A stretch of 64,000 bases of DNA from an uncultured Acidimicrobiales bacterium (GTDB lineage Bacteria > Actinomycetota > Acidimicrobiia > Acidimicrobiales > SHLQ01). The translations under genes were made by a program, and so were the position numbers. Below the pieces are notes generated by a model. It had not been told where the DNA came from and made no database searches. It saw nothing but the letters and a program-made list of their open reading frames with translations. Shown here piece after piece: positions 1 through 6,659 of the stretch (positions are counted from its first letter, which is position 1; every line of letters begins with the position of its first letter). The DNA lies in contig CALLQB010000060.1 in NCBI GenBank assembly GCA_938015295.1, positions 31,981-95,980 on the forward strand, written 5' to 3'.

Positions 1-721
1 CGAGGCACACACCCCTTACGGTATGACCGAGGTCCTGCCGGTAGCCGACATTTCGCTCGATGAACTCGAAGAACTGCCAATCGATACCGGTGATCTTGGC
101 GTGTGTGTTGGCGTGCCTCACCCGTCGGTCTCGGTTCGAATTCATGCAATCGATGCCCACGGCACCGTTTCGGTCGAAGCCGCAACGCAACCGCTCGTTT
201 TTGGTGAGGTCGTCGTGCAAGCACCACACGCGAAAGATGGTTACGACCGCCTGTGGTACACCGATCACCAGTCCACCGGAACTCCCGATGCCGACGGTTC
301 GACCTGGCATCACACTGGCGATACCGGCACCCTCGACGCTTCGGGCAGGCTATGGATTTCTGGCCGAATCGACCATCTCTTGACCCCACCGAACGGCCCG
401 CTCGGTCCCGTTTCCCTTGAACACGCTGCAACCACCGTCGACGGGGTACACCGCGCTGCGGCGGTCGGTATTGGACCAGTGGGAACCCAAGCGCTCGTGG
501 TGGTTATCGAAAACCCCAAAGCGAAACGCAGCATGGCCGAGGCATCGCCGGAGATACGCGACGCCGTCCGGACAGCTGTCGCCCAACGCCTACCGGCGAG
601 CGATCTCGACATCGCCGCAGTAGTGATGCAGCGAACCGTTCCGGTCGATCGCCGACACAACGCAAAAATCGACCGCACAGCTCTCCGCCAAGCGGCCGCC
701 AAACTTCTCGCCGGGGAATAA
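1..721 (+). CDS. oleC: OleC-like acyl-AMP ligase / beta-lactone synthetase, C-terminal part
   Basis: The 5' end lies outside the window; the frame is open from base 2 to the TAA at 719-721. The visible part is the C-terminal third of an ANL-superfamily adenylating enzyme. It begins with HTPYGMTEVLPV (the YGxTE adenine/AMP motif in the form usual for OleC), then HHTGDTG (the conserved TGD motif), SGRIDHLL, and a C-terminal VDRRHNAKIDR that carries the expected catalytic Lys of the mobile domain. OleC enzymes activate beta-hydroxy acids and close them to beta-lactones in long-chain olefin synthesis. The gene lies 6 bp before an OleD-like reductase, which favours the Ole assignment over a generic long-chain acyl-CoA ligase. 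The rest of the gene and any oleA/oleB partners would lie upstream. Confidence 0.72.
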   Translation, partial: EAHTPYGMTEVLPVADISLDELEELPIDTGDLGVCVGVPHPSVSVRIHAIDAHGTVSVEAATQPLVFGEVVVQAPHAKDGYDRLWYTDHQSTGTPDADGSTWHHTGDTGTLDASGRLWISGRIDHLLTPPNGPLGPVSLEHAATTVDGVHRAAAVGIGPVGTQALVVVIENPKAKRSMAEASPEIRDAVRTAVAQRLPASDLDIAAVVMQRTVPVDRRHNAKIDRTALRQAAAKLLAGE

Positions 722-727
722 TTCGCA

Positions 728-1711
728 ATGAAAGTATTGGTCACCGGCGCAACAAGCCTGCTGGGCCGCTCGACCATCGAGCGTCTTATCGCCCGTGGCG
801 ATGAGGTCACCTCGCTGCAGCGATCCCCCGGACCAGTGGGCATCAGAGAAGTTCTCGGCGACATTGCTGACCAGGACATTGCAGTCGCCGCCACAGCGAA
901 ACAAGACGCGGTGATCCATCTTGCTGCGCGCGTGGGCGTAACAGGATCGTGGCAAGACTTCGAGCGAACAAACATTGTTGGCACCAAGACGATCATCGAT
1001 GCAGCCAAACAAAACGGCGTATCGCGGGTCGTGCATGTGTCGTCCCCCTCGGTAGCCCATAGCGGCTCAGCTCTTGTGGGCGCATCGGCAGCCAGCGCCG
1101 ATCCGTCAACAACTCGAGGCCACTACGCAACGAGCAAGGCGAAGGCCGAACTCTACGCCCTCAGCCGCGACGACGACTCGTGCTCGGTTGTCGCCATTCG
1201 ACCGCACCTTGTTTGGGGTCCGGGCGACACCCAACTCATCGGCCGCATTGTCGAGCGCAGCAAGCAGGGACGCCTCGTACTCATCGGCAACGGAAGCGCA
1301 CTCATCGACACCACCTATATCGACAATGCCGCCGACGCGCTGGTGGCCGCAGTCGACCAAGCGCCTCAGTTAGGCGGGCGGTCGCTCGTAGTGTCTAACG
1401 GGCAGCCGCGCACCGTACGAGAGCTCCTCGAACACATCGTGACCGCGGCGGGCCTTGAACCCCCCACGCGCAACGTGCCGGCACCGGTGGCGTTTGTCAG
1501 CGGACTCGCCTTTGAAAAGATTTGGGACCGAACGGAACGTTCGGATGACCCGCCGGTCACGAGCTTCCTCGCCGAACAACTTTCGACGGCACACTGGTTT
1601 GACCAACGCGAGACCCGCAGGGCACTCGCGTGGCAGCCGACGGTTTCCCTCGAAGAGGGCTTCCGTCGGCTGCAGGCGTGGCTAAGCGAAACAGCTGTGG
1701 TTAGTAGGTAA
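728..1711 (+). CDS. oleD: OleD-like NAD(P)-dependent 2-alkyl-3-oxoalkanoate reductase (SDR/epimerase fold)
   Basis: This 327-residue extended short-chain dehydrogenase has an N-terminal TGATSLLG nucleotide-binding loop (about residues 6-13), HLAARVG, and a YATSK catalytic Tyr/Lys motif (about residue 137). DTTYIDNAADA near residue 200 is typical of the 3-beta-HSD/OleD branch. In the Ole pathway OleD reduces the beta-keto acid made by OleA to the beta-hydroxy acid that OleC then activates, so the order oleC-oleD fits one pathway. The ATG lies 6 bp after the upstream stop, so the two genes are almost certainly co-transcribed. Its last 11 bp overlap the 3' end of the convergent DUF4332 gene. A sterol-type 3-beta-HSD is the main alternative. 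Confidence 0.75.
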   Translation: MKVLVTGATSLLGRSTIERLIARGDEVTSLQRSPGPVGIREVLGDIADQDIAVAATAKQDAVIHLAARVGVTGSWQDFERTNIVGTKTIIDAAKQNGVSRVVHVSSPSVAHSGSALVGASAASADPSTTRGHYATSKAKAELYALSRDDDSCSVVAIRPHLVWGPGDTQLIGRIVERSKQGRLVLIGNGSALIDTTYIDNAADALVAAVDQAPQLGGRSLVVSNGQPRTVRELLEHIVTAAGLEPPTRNVPAPVAFVSGLAFEKIWDRTERSDDPPVTSFLAEQLSTAHWFDQRETRRALAWQPTVSLEEGFRRLQAWLSETAVVSR

Positions 1712-2105
1712 CCGCTGGCTTCAGCTTCTTGGCGTGAGCGACCCAGCGCTTCACTTCAGGAAGTGACGGAGGACGGCGAACCGCCTTCTTTTTTGCGTTG
1801 ACCTCAAGCATCTTTGCATGCAGGTTGTCGACGTTGCGGGTTGCGAGTTCCTTGACGGTATCGACACCGGCAAGCTCGAGAAGGTCGCTGTACTCTTCTC
1901 CAACACCCTTGATCCGCATCAGGTCGGCACGATTTACCCAGCCGAGAATCTGCTTTTCGGTGCAACCTGACTCTTTTGCTGCAGCTTTACGGCCGGCTTT
2001 GGTGCCGCAATCTTTCAAGAGACCCTGTGTGGTTTTGATGCCGCACTTCGCCATAGCTTTCGCGTATTTCGGGCCGATGCCCTCGATGGTGGCAAGACTT
2101 GTCAT
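1701..2105 (-). CDS. DUF4332 helix-hairpin-helix protein
   Basis: This small 134-residue protein consists of two helix-hairpin-helix-like units. The first has IEGIGPKYAKAMAKCGI and the second MRIKGVGEEYSDLLELAGV, each the GIG/GVG hairpin typical of DUF4332 and of non-specific DNA-binding HhH domains. The C-terminus is basic (Lys-rich). I chose the ATG at 2105 because GGAAGG lies about 10 nt upstream; the longer frame would need a TTG without such a site. DNA binding is inferred from the fold and no specific role is known. It is convergent with oleD, with an 11-bp overlap of coding 3' ends. Confidence 0.75.
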   Translation of the reverse strand: MTSLATIEGIGPKYAKAMAKCGIKTTQGLLKDCGTKAGRKAAAKESGCTEKQILGWVNRADLMRIKGVGEEYSDLLELAGVDTVKELATRNVDNLHAKMLEVNAKKKAVRRPPSLPEVKRWVAHAKKLKPAVTY

Positions 2106-2206
2106 GGTGGGAAGACCTTCCGGTTTCAATTTGTTACGTGGCGGAACGGTAGTTCCATCGGCCCGACTGTGTCCATGCTTAGTCTGAGCTGGGGCTTTTC
2201 AACCGG

Positions 2207-2857
2207 CTACAGGTTGGTCGCGCGAGGAAGCCCCGAAAGATGTGCGCTGTCGTTGTAACGAACGAGCGTCCACCGTTTGCTTCCCGCGTCACGTTTGAAC
2301 TCGGTGAGCGACGTGTTGAGCGTGTGCAAGTCAAATGTTGGACGCAAACCAATGCTCAGCAGACTTCTCATCGCCACGTCGACGACCCCGCCATGGCAGG
2401 CCACCAACGAGGTTGATCCAGCAGTCTTTTCGAGCAGTTGGTGGATTGCGGCGCCCGCTCGCTGGTGAAAGCCGGCGAGAGATTCTGCGCCCGGCGCCAT
2501 TGGACGGAAGGGCTGATCAGCAAAATCGAAATGTTCGTAGACGTCGCCAAATTCGGCAAAAGGAAGGCCGTCGGCCTCGCCTGGCCGGTGTTCCTCAAGG
2601 TCGCCGTCGATCTGCACCGCAAGATCACCGAGCGCCGGAGCAATGATCTCGGCAGTCTCGATCGCTCGCGGCATCGTGCTCGCCCAGAGGTGATCGACTT
2701 CGATGGGGGCCTGGTCGAAGCGAGCTTTCAACGCTGCGGCCTGGAGTCGACCCAGGTCGGACAGTCCGCTACAGGTTCGCGGCCCGCCGATAACGCGATC
2801 GACGGTTACCTGCGACTCGCCATGGCGGACGAGGATCAGACGGGTGGTCGCGCTCAA
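2207..2857 (-). CDS. Histidine phosphatase family protein (phosphoglycerate mutase-like)
   Basis: The N-terminal LILVRHGES carries the RHG phosphohistidine motif at residues 11-13, and ACHGGVV in the C-terminal half supplies the second catalytic His. LWASTMPRAIETAEII matches the usual SxxxRAxxTA helix. The family removes phosphate from small metabolites or proteins through a phospho-His intermediate; the substrate cannot be read from sequence. The preferred start is a TTG at 2857, whose TTGA overlaps the stop of map, giving a compact N-terminus just before RHG and implying translational coupling. A longer GTG start at 2881 inside map is possible but would add unneeded residues. Confidence 0.82.
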   Translation of the reverse strand: MSATTRLILVRHGESQVTVDRVIGGPRTCSGLSDLGRLQAAALKARFDQAPIEVDHLWASTMPRAIETAEIIAPALGDLAVQIDGDLEEHRPGEADGLPFAEFGDVYEHFDFADQPFRPMAPGAESLAGFHQRAGAAIHQLLEKTAGSTSLVACHGGVVDVAMRSLLSIGLRPTFDLHTLNTSLTEFKRDAGSKRWTLVRYNDSAHLSGLPRATNL

Positions 2858-3789
2858 GGTGTGTACATATCGTGGGCACACTCGCCGGCTTCGGTGACGG
2901 TCATGATTTCAACCCCATCGGCCGCCATCACCAACGTGTGTTCGAATTGTGCCGTGCGACGCCCATCGACGGTAAGAGCCGTCCAGTCGTCATCCCACAT
3001 GTACATGTCAGGCGAACCAAGCGTGAGCATCGGTTCGATAGTAAAGCTCATTCCCAACTCGATGCGGGCGGTGGCTCGGCGGTCGTAGTAGTGCGGGATT
3101 TGCAGACCGCCATGGAAGTCGGTGCCAACACCGTGACCAATGAACTCGCGCACAACACCCAGATTGTGCGTCTTGGCGTGGCTCTCGATGGCTCGACCGA
3201 TGGCGTGCACGGGGGATCCGGGACGCAGGACATCCATCCCCGCGTACAGTGCTTGACGGGTCTCGAAGACGAGCGTTTCGGAATACTCGTCGACCTCGCC
3301 GACAAGAAAAGTGGTGGACGTGTCGCCGTGCACGCCTTCGCAAAAGACCGTGACATCGATGTTGACGATGTCGCCCTCGGCCAACGGCCGACTATCGGGG
3401 ATGCCGTGGCAGATCACTTCGTTGATCGAGGTGCAGACCGACTTGGGAAAACCGCGATAGTTCAGCGGACTGGGATAGCAGTTTCGCCGCAACGCTTCTT
3501 CGTGGGTGATGCGGTCGAGTTCGTCGGTCGTAACGCCGGGGGCCACGTGCGACCCGACGATCATCAAGATCTCGGCGGCCTTAGCGCCCGTGCGGCGCAT
3601 GCGAGCGATTTCGTCGTCGGACCGCACAAGAGGTGACATCGATGGCCCGGGCTCGCCAGTTTTGGCATAGGGCGGCAAGTCGATACCGGCAGGAACCGAA
3701 CGACGAAGCGATTGCACGCCCGGACGAATCGGCGGATCGGATGGAGGAGCGAGGGTGGCGGTACCGCCACGGCGTTTACGTTTAGCCAC
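2854..3789 (-). CDS. map: Methionine aminopeptidase type I
   Basis: It removes the initiator Met from nascent proteins using a dinuclear metal site. The pita-bread domain follows an N-terminal extension of about 55 residues rich in Pro and Arg, as in actinobacterial MetAPs. The five metal ligands are visible: two Asp in NIDVTVFCEGVHGD, His in FIGHGVG, Glu in FTIEPML and Glu in FEHTL. SPLNYRGFPKSVCTSINEVICHG is the standard substrate-pocket segment. The start is a GTG preceded by TACGAT at exactly 6 nt, so the mRNA is probably leaderless. The downstream histidine phosphatase gene overlaps its stop by 4 bp. It lies 53 bp after maoC, and a tandem repeat occupies that gap. Confidence 0.95.
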   Translation of the reverse strand: MAKRKRRGGTATLAPPSDPPIRPGVQSLRRSVPAGIDLPPYAKTGEPGPSMSPLVRSDDEIARMRRTGAKAAEILMIVGSHVAPGVTTDELDRITHEEALRRNCYPSPLNYRGFPKSVCTSINEVICHGIPDSRPLAEGDIVNIDVTVFCEGVHGDTSTTFLVGEVDEYSETLVFETRQALYAGMDVLRPGSPVHAIGRAIESHAKTHNLGVVREFIGHGVGTDFHGGLQIPHYYDRRATARIELGMSFTIEPMLTLGSPDMYMWDDDWTALTVDGRRTAQFEHTLVMAADGVEIMTVTEAGECAHDMYTP

Positions 3790-3795
3790 GCGTCT

Positions 3796-3801
3796 ATCGT
3801 A
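3796..3801 (-). promoter_or_regulatory. Candidate -10 box of map (leaderless)
   Basis: On the minus strand TACGAT is followed by six bases (AGACGC) and the GTG start of map. A TANNNT hexamer at this spacing puts the transcription start on the start codon. The would-be -35 region falls inside the 20-bp tandem repeat at 3806-3845. Confidence 0.55.
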
Positions 3802-3805
3802 CCTC

Positions 3806-3845
3806 TCTCTGCCGCGAGAGGTTCACCTCTGCCGCGAGAGGTTCA
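3806..3845 (-). repeat. Two 20-bp tandem units anchored on the maoC stop codon
   Basis: On the minus strand the maoC stop TGA is the first triplet of TGAACCTCTCGCGGCAGAGG (3845-3826), which is followed directly by a second copy with one change in its last base (3825-3806). The unit therefore duplicates the stop codon. Each unit also contains CCTCT...AGAGG and can form a short hairpin. Transcripts reading out of maoC meet a second TGA exactly 20 nt later. Confidence 0.9.
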
Positions 3846-4298
3846 GTCGATGAAACGCGAAACCGTTTCGACAATCGCGGCAGGCTTTGCGCCACCCTCG
3901 ATCTCGATAGTTACGGTAACGACCGCCTGCGCTCCGCCGGGGATTTCGGTGACCTCAGAAACGGCTCCTGCGGCACGAATGCGGGATCCGACGGGCACCG
4001 GCGAGGGAAACCGAACCTTGTTCACGCCATAGTTGATTCCCATCGAGATGTTCCGCACTTCGATGAGCTGTGGCAAGAAGTGATTCACCAGCGACATGGT
4101 GAGGTAGCCATGGGCGATAGTCGCGCCGAACGGTCCTTCGGCGGCAGCAACGGGGTCGACGTGAATCCACTGATGGTCGAGTGTTGCATCCGCGAACGCA
4201 TCGATGCGTTCCTGATCGATCGTGAACCACTCGGTTGGCCCAAGCGACGTGCCGACCCCACCGAGCAACGCAACACTTCCGTTGAAGATTTCTGCCAT
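3843..4298 (-). CDS. MaoC-family (R)-specific enoyl-CoA hydratase/dehydratase
   Basis: This 151-residue single hot-dog domain carries the hydratase-2 motif: FADATLDHQWIHVDP (catalytic Asp and His at about residues 37-46) followed by GPFGATIAHGYLTMSL. The family hydrates or dehydrates (R)-3-hydroxyacyl-CoA, for example in fatty-acid or cholesterol side-chain metabolism. The ATG at 4298 is preceded by TAGATT at 8 nt, suggesting a leaderless message. It is divergent from the alpha/beta-hydrolase, with only 45 bp between starts, and map follows on the same strand. The exact substrate is unknown. Confidence 0.88.
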   Translation of the reverse strand: MAEIFNGSVALLGGVGTSLGPTEWFTIDQERIDAFADATLDHQWIHVDPVAAAEGPFGATIAHGYLTMSLVNHFLPQLIEVRNISMGINYGVNKVRFPSPVPVGSRIRAAGAVSEVTEIPGGAQAVVTVTIEIEGGAKPAAIVETVSRFID

Positions 4299-4300
4299 AG

Positions 4301-4340
4301 CTTCTCAATCTAGTCTGAGGCTTCTCAACCTAGTCTGGGA
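4301..4340. promoter_or_regulatory. Duplicated 20-bp divergent promoter region
   Basis: Two imperfect 20-bp copies (from 4301 and 4321, starting CTTCTCAATCTAG and CTTCTCAACCTAG) fill the gap between the divergent maoC and hydrolase starts. The first copy contains TAGATT on the minus strand, 8 nt before the maoC ATG. The second contains TAGTCT on the plus strand, 7 nt before the hydrolase ATG. Each unit is centred on CTAG with weak dyad symmetry (CTCA...TGAG), so a single unit may have been duplicated to serve both directions. Confidence 0.6.
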
Positions 4341-4343
4341 GCA

Positions 4344-5018
4344 ATGCGACTTTCTGCTACCGAGACCGGCGAAGGCCCTCTCGTCATTCTTCTCCACGGT
4401 ATGGGCCAGAGCGCCGCAACTTGGGACGACGTGGCCGCCAACCTGGCTGTCGCGTATCACGTGGTTTCAGTCGACCTGCTTGGCCATGGCCAATCGCCCA
4501 CACCGCCCGATCCCCTCGCCTATCGCCGCGCCGAATGTCTCGAAGATATCGACGAAACCATTGCGACATTCCGGCAAACCAACGAACCCCCCGTGCTGAT
4601 TGGGCATGGTTTCGGCGGCTACCTCGCCTTGAGCTACGAGCTTGAGCGCCCGGGTGCGATTCGCGGCTTGGCACTCATCGGCGCGGCAACAGGCTTCGAC
4701 GACCTCGTCGCCCAAGTCATGTGGAACCAGTCGACGCTCGACAATGCCGACGAGCTAGGTATCGAACCGGTGGCCTGCACGCTGGGCGTCATTGCTGACT
4801 CGATGGTGATCGACCGGCTTGGCGAGGTCGACGTGCCCACGCTTGTGCTTGTCGGTGAGCACGATCACGCATTCGCCGGCGCTGCGCAACTCATCGACCA
4901 GCGGGTTGCCGACAGCACCCTCGGTGTCATCGCCGAGGCAAAACACAACGCGCATCTCACACAGCCCGACAAGGTCAGCCAGCAACTGCACCCCTTCCTG
5001 CAACGCCTTCACCCGTAG
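4344..5018 (+). CDS. Alpha/beta-hydrolase fold protein lacking the nucleophile
   Basis: This 224-residue alpha/beta-hydrolase has the oxyanion segment VILLHGMGQSAATW (about residues 14-27), VDLLGHGQS, a late acid in VLVGEHDHAF and a late His in AKHNAHLTQPD. The nucleophile elbow, normally G-H-S-x-G, reads G87-H88-G89-F90-G91, so the catalytic Ser is Gly. The codon is an unambiguous GGT at 4608-4610. It is therefore unlikely to be an ordinary esterase; a binding or non-hydrolytic role, or decay, is possible. The start follows TAGTCT by 7 nt. It is followed by a strong terminator hairpin. Confidence 0.85.
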   Translation: MRLSATETGEGPLVILLHGMGQSAATWDDVAANLAVAYHVVSVDLLGHGQSPTPPDPLAYRRAECLEDIDETIATFRQTNEPPVLIGHGFGGYLALSYELERPGAIRGLALIGAATGFDDLVAQVMWNQSTLDNADELGIEPVACTLGVIADSMVIDRLGEVDVPTLVLVGEHDHAFAGAAQLIDQRVADSTLGVIAEAKHNAHLTQPDKVSQQLHPFLQRLHP

Positions 5019-5063
5019 CCGCCGGATCCGCTGGCTTCTGCGGGTTCTGCTGGTCCAAAACGA

Positions 5064-5096
5064 CGAAGGGCCCATGCCATCGGCATGGGCCTTTCG
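5064..5096. terminator. Bidirectional intrinsic-terminator-like hairpin
   Basis: CGAAGGGCCCATGCC and GGCATGGGCCTTTCG pair over 15 bp with one mismatch around a 3-nt loop (ATC). The hairpin sits between the convergent hydrolase gene and the DUF937 gene. There is no long U tract, as is common in actinobacterial terminators. Confidence 0.8.
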
Positions 5097-5113
5097 TGGC
5101 AAGTCTGGTTGGG

Positions 5114-5749
5114 TCAGCCGCCGAGAACCTTGCCGAGGATCGAGCCGAGGCCCGACTTGTCGCCGCCGAGAAGGCCGCCGATCTCGCCCATGATGTCGCC
5201 ATCGCCATCAGCATCGAGCATGCCAAGAAGGCCACCCAAACCTGGTTCTTGTTCCTGTACAGCGGCTTTTTCCTGGCCGAGAGCCTGGGAGACTGCCGAT
5301 TGGTCGAGACCATTGTCGTTCTTCATCTTGCCGATGAAGCCCATCACGATGGGCGCCAGGATGGGAAGAAGTTTCATAACGGTGCCAAGGTCGAGGCCAC
5401 TCTTTTGTGACACCGCGGTGGCAACGTTGTCGTTGCGGCCGCCGAAGATGTGACCAAGGATTTTCGCGCCATCGGCCAATCCGCCGCCAGCTCCTCCGCC
5501 ACTTGCTGCGCCGAGCAGCCCAACAAGGTCGCCCAGCACTGAACCGTCGTGATCGCTGAGGGCGCCAAAAAGCGAGGAGGCACCCTGTGGCGATGCGGCG
5601 TTGTTTGCCAGGCCACCGATGAGCATCGGCAGCGCTGCGGCGATGCCCCGTTGTGTTGCGCTTGGTTCGCCACCGATGGCGTTGGAGATCGAGGCGAGTT
5701 CATCGCCTGTACCGACCATTCCAAGTAGTTGTTCAAAAATTCCAGACAT
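5114..5749 (-). CDS. DUF937 domain protein
   Basis: This 211-residue protein is rich in Gly, Leu and Ala, with no signal peptide. It begins MSGIFEQLLGMVG and holds repeated amphipathic segments typical of DUF937 (for example SATQRGIAAALPMLIGGLANNA and VMKLLPILAPIVMGFIG). Near the C-terminus DADGDGDIMGEIGG resembles an EF-hand or dockerin-type calcium loop. The function of the family is unknown. I chose the ATG at 5749 because DUF937 begins there and a GGGAG sequence lies upstream; the longer frame adds 29 unrelated residues. It is convergent with the hydrolase gene across the terminator. Confidence 0.75.
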   Translation of the reverse strand: MSGIFEQLLGMVGTGDELASISNAIGGEPSATQRGIAAALPMLIGGLANNAASPQGASSLFGALSDHDGSVLGDLVGLLGAASGGGAGGGLADGAKILGHIFGGRNDNVATAVSQKSGLDLGTVMKLLPILAPIVMGFIGKMKNDNGLDQSAVSQALGQEKAAVQEQEPGLGGLLGMLDADGDGDIMGEIGGLLGGDKSGLGSILGKVLGG

Positions 5750-5849
5750 GAGGGGGACTCCCGTGGGGTAACTGCTCTCCACTGCGGCGAGCGTACGGAT
5801 ACTAGTGCAGCTGTAACATCGCTGCCCCGGCAGCACCCGAATCGGGCGC

Positions 5850-5855
5850 TACGAT
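5850..5855 (+). promoter_or_regulatory. Candidate -10 box (leaderless) of the 5862 lipoprotein gene
   Basis: TACGAT is followed by exactly 6 nt (TCGGCG) and the ATG at 5862. No Shine-Dalgarno sequence is visible, consistent with a leaderless start. Confidence 0.5.
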
Positions 5856-5861
5856 TCGGCG

Positions 5862-6542
5862 ATGTCTCCCCCTCTCAGGCGAAGCGTCCGGTGCATGACC
5901 GGCATGCAAGGCCTGTGTTTCGCCGTCGCCTTAGGTGTACTTCTCGGTGCATGCGGCGTGTTGCGCCCAGATCCGCCACTGCAGGTCACGCTCGTGCGCA
6001 CCGATCAGCCGCCTTTGGCAGTGCTCGATAACTGCCCTGCGCTTCGCGAAGTCACCCTCACTGACGCCGACGGACCGGTTTGGGCAATTCTTCGCCGCAG
6101 CCCCTCGCCCAACGCGGCGCATCTCGAAATGCGGTTGGGTGGCGAGCCAAATGGCTGGGAAATCGTGCAAGAGCTTTCGTCGCCCCTGCTCGCCGAAACC
6201 AACTACACGCTCGAAACATCGCCCGGCGGCAACGAACTTTCGTTTCGTTTGTCCGAGCTCGACATTGGCCGATCGGCCACCGAAAACGGACAGCAGGATC
6301 TCGTGCGCGCCGACGCCACGCAGGATTGCAACGGTTCGGTCGCCTGGGGCGACCTTTGGCGGCAGGGCGCGGTGTTCTTCCTGCTCGGCCTCTTGGTACT
6401 CCTTGTGGTCGGCACTGCGCTGGTAAAGGCGCTTCAGGTGTTCGTGCCGCAGCGCACCGATGCCGCGTTCGATGAAGAATTCGCTGAAGACGATCCCGAC
6501 TTTGATGGCTGGGACGAGCCAACGTGGGATGAAAGCCCGTGA
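5862..6542 (+). CDS. Predicted lipoprotein with C-terminal transmembrane segment
   Basis: I do not recognise the family. The 226-residue protein has a signal sequence with a lipobox-like LLGAC (Cys about residue 31), an extracytoplasmic stretch of about 130 residues, a hydrophobic helix AVFFLLGLLVLLVVGTALV (about residues 168-186) and a very acidic tail (EEFAEDDPDFDGWDEP...). A lipidated N-terminus plus a C-terminal helix would leave the acidic tail in the cytoplasm. It precedes the thiamine transporter on the same strand, but the TPP riboswitch between them gives the transporter its own control, so a functional link is not implied. Confidence 0.65.
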   Translation: MSPPLRRSVRCMTGMQGLCFAVALGVLLGACGVLRPDPPLQVTLVRTDQPPLAVLDNCPALREVTLTDADGPVWAILRRSPSPNAAHLEMRLGGEPNGWEIVQELSSPLLAETNYTLETSPGGNELSFRLSELDIGRSATENGQQDLVRADATQDCNGSVAWGDLWRQGAVFFLLGLLVLLVVGTALVKALQVFVPQRTDAAFDEEFAEDDPDFDGWDEPTWDESP

Positions 6543-6567
6543 TACCGTAAGACCTTCAACAACTTCA

Positions 6568-6657
6568 TCCGGGGAGCCTGGGCAAGAGCCAGGCTGAGAG
6601 GACGAGCACTGTCTCGTCGACCCGCAAACCTGATCTGGATAATGCCAGCGGAGGAAG
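6568..6657 (+). promoter_or_regulatory. TPP riboswitch (THI element)
   Basis: The conserved TPP aptamer blocks are present in order: CCGGGGAGCC (6569-6578), GGCTGAGAGG (6592-6601), a variable P3 arm (GACGAGCACTGTCTCGTC), GACCCGCAAACCTGATCTGG (6619-6638) and AATGCCAGCGGAGGAAGC (6641-6658). The GGAGGAA at its 3' end is also the ribosome binding site of the downstream gene (ATG at 6660), so ligand binding probably masks the SD and represses translation. This identifies the following ABC transporter as a thiamine or thiamine-precursor importer. Confidence 0.96.
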
Positions 6658-6659
6658 CA

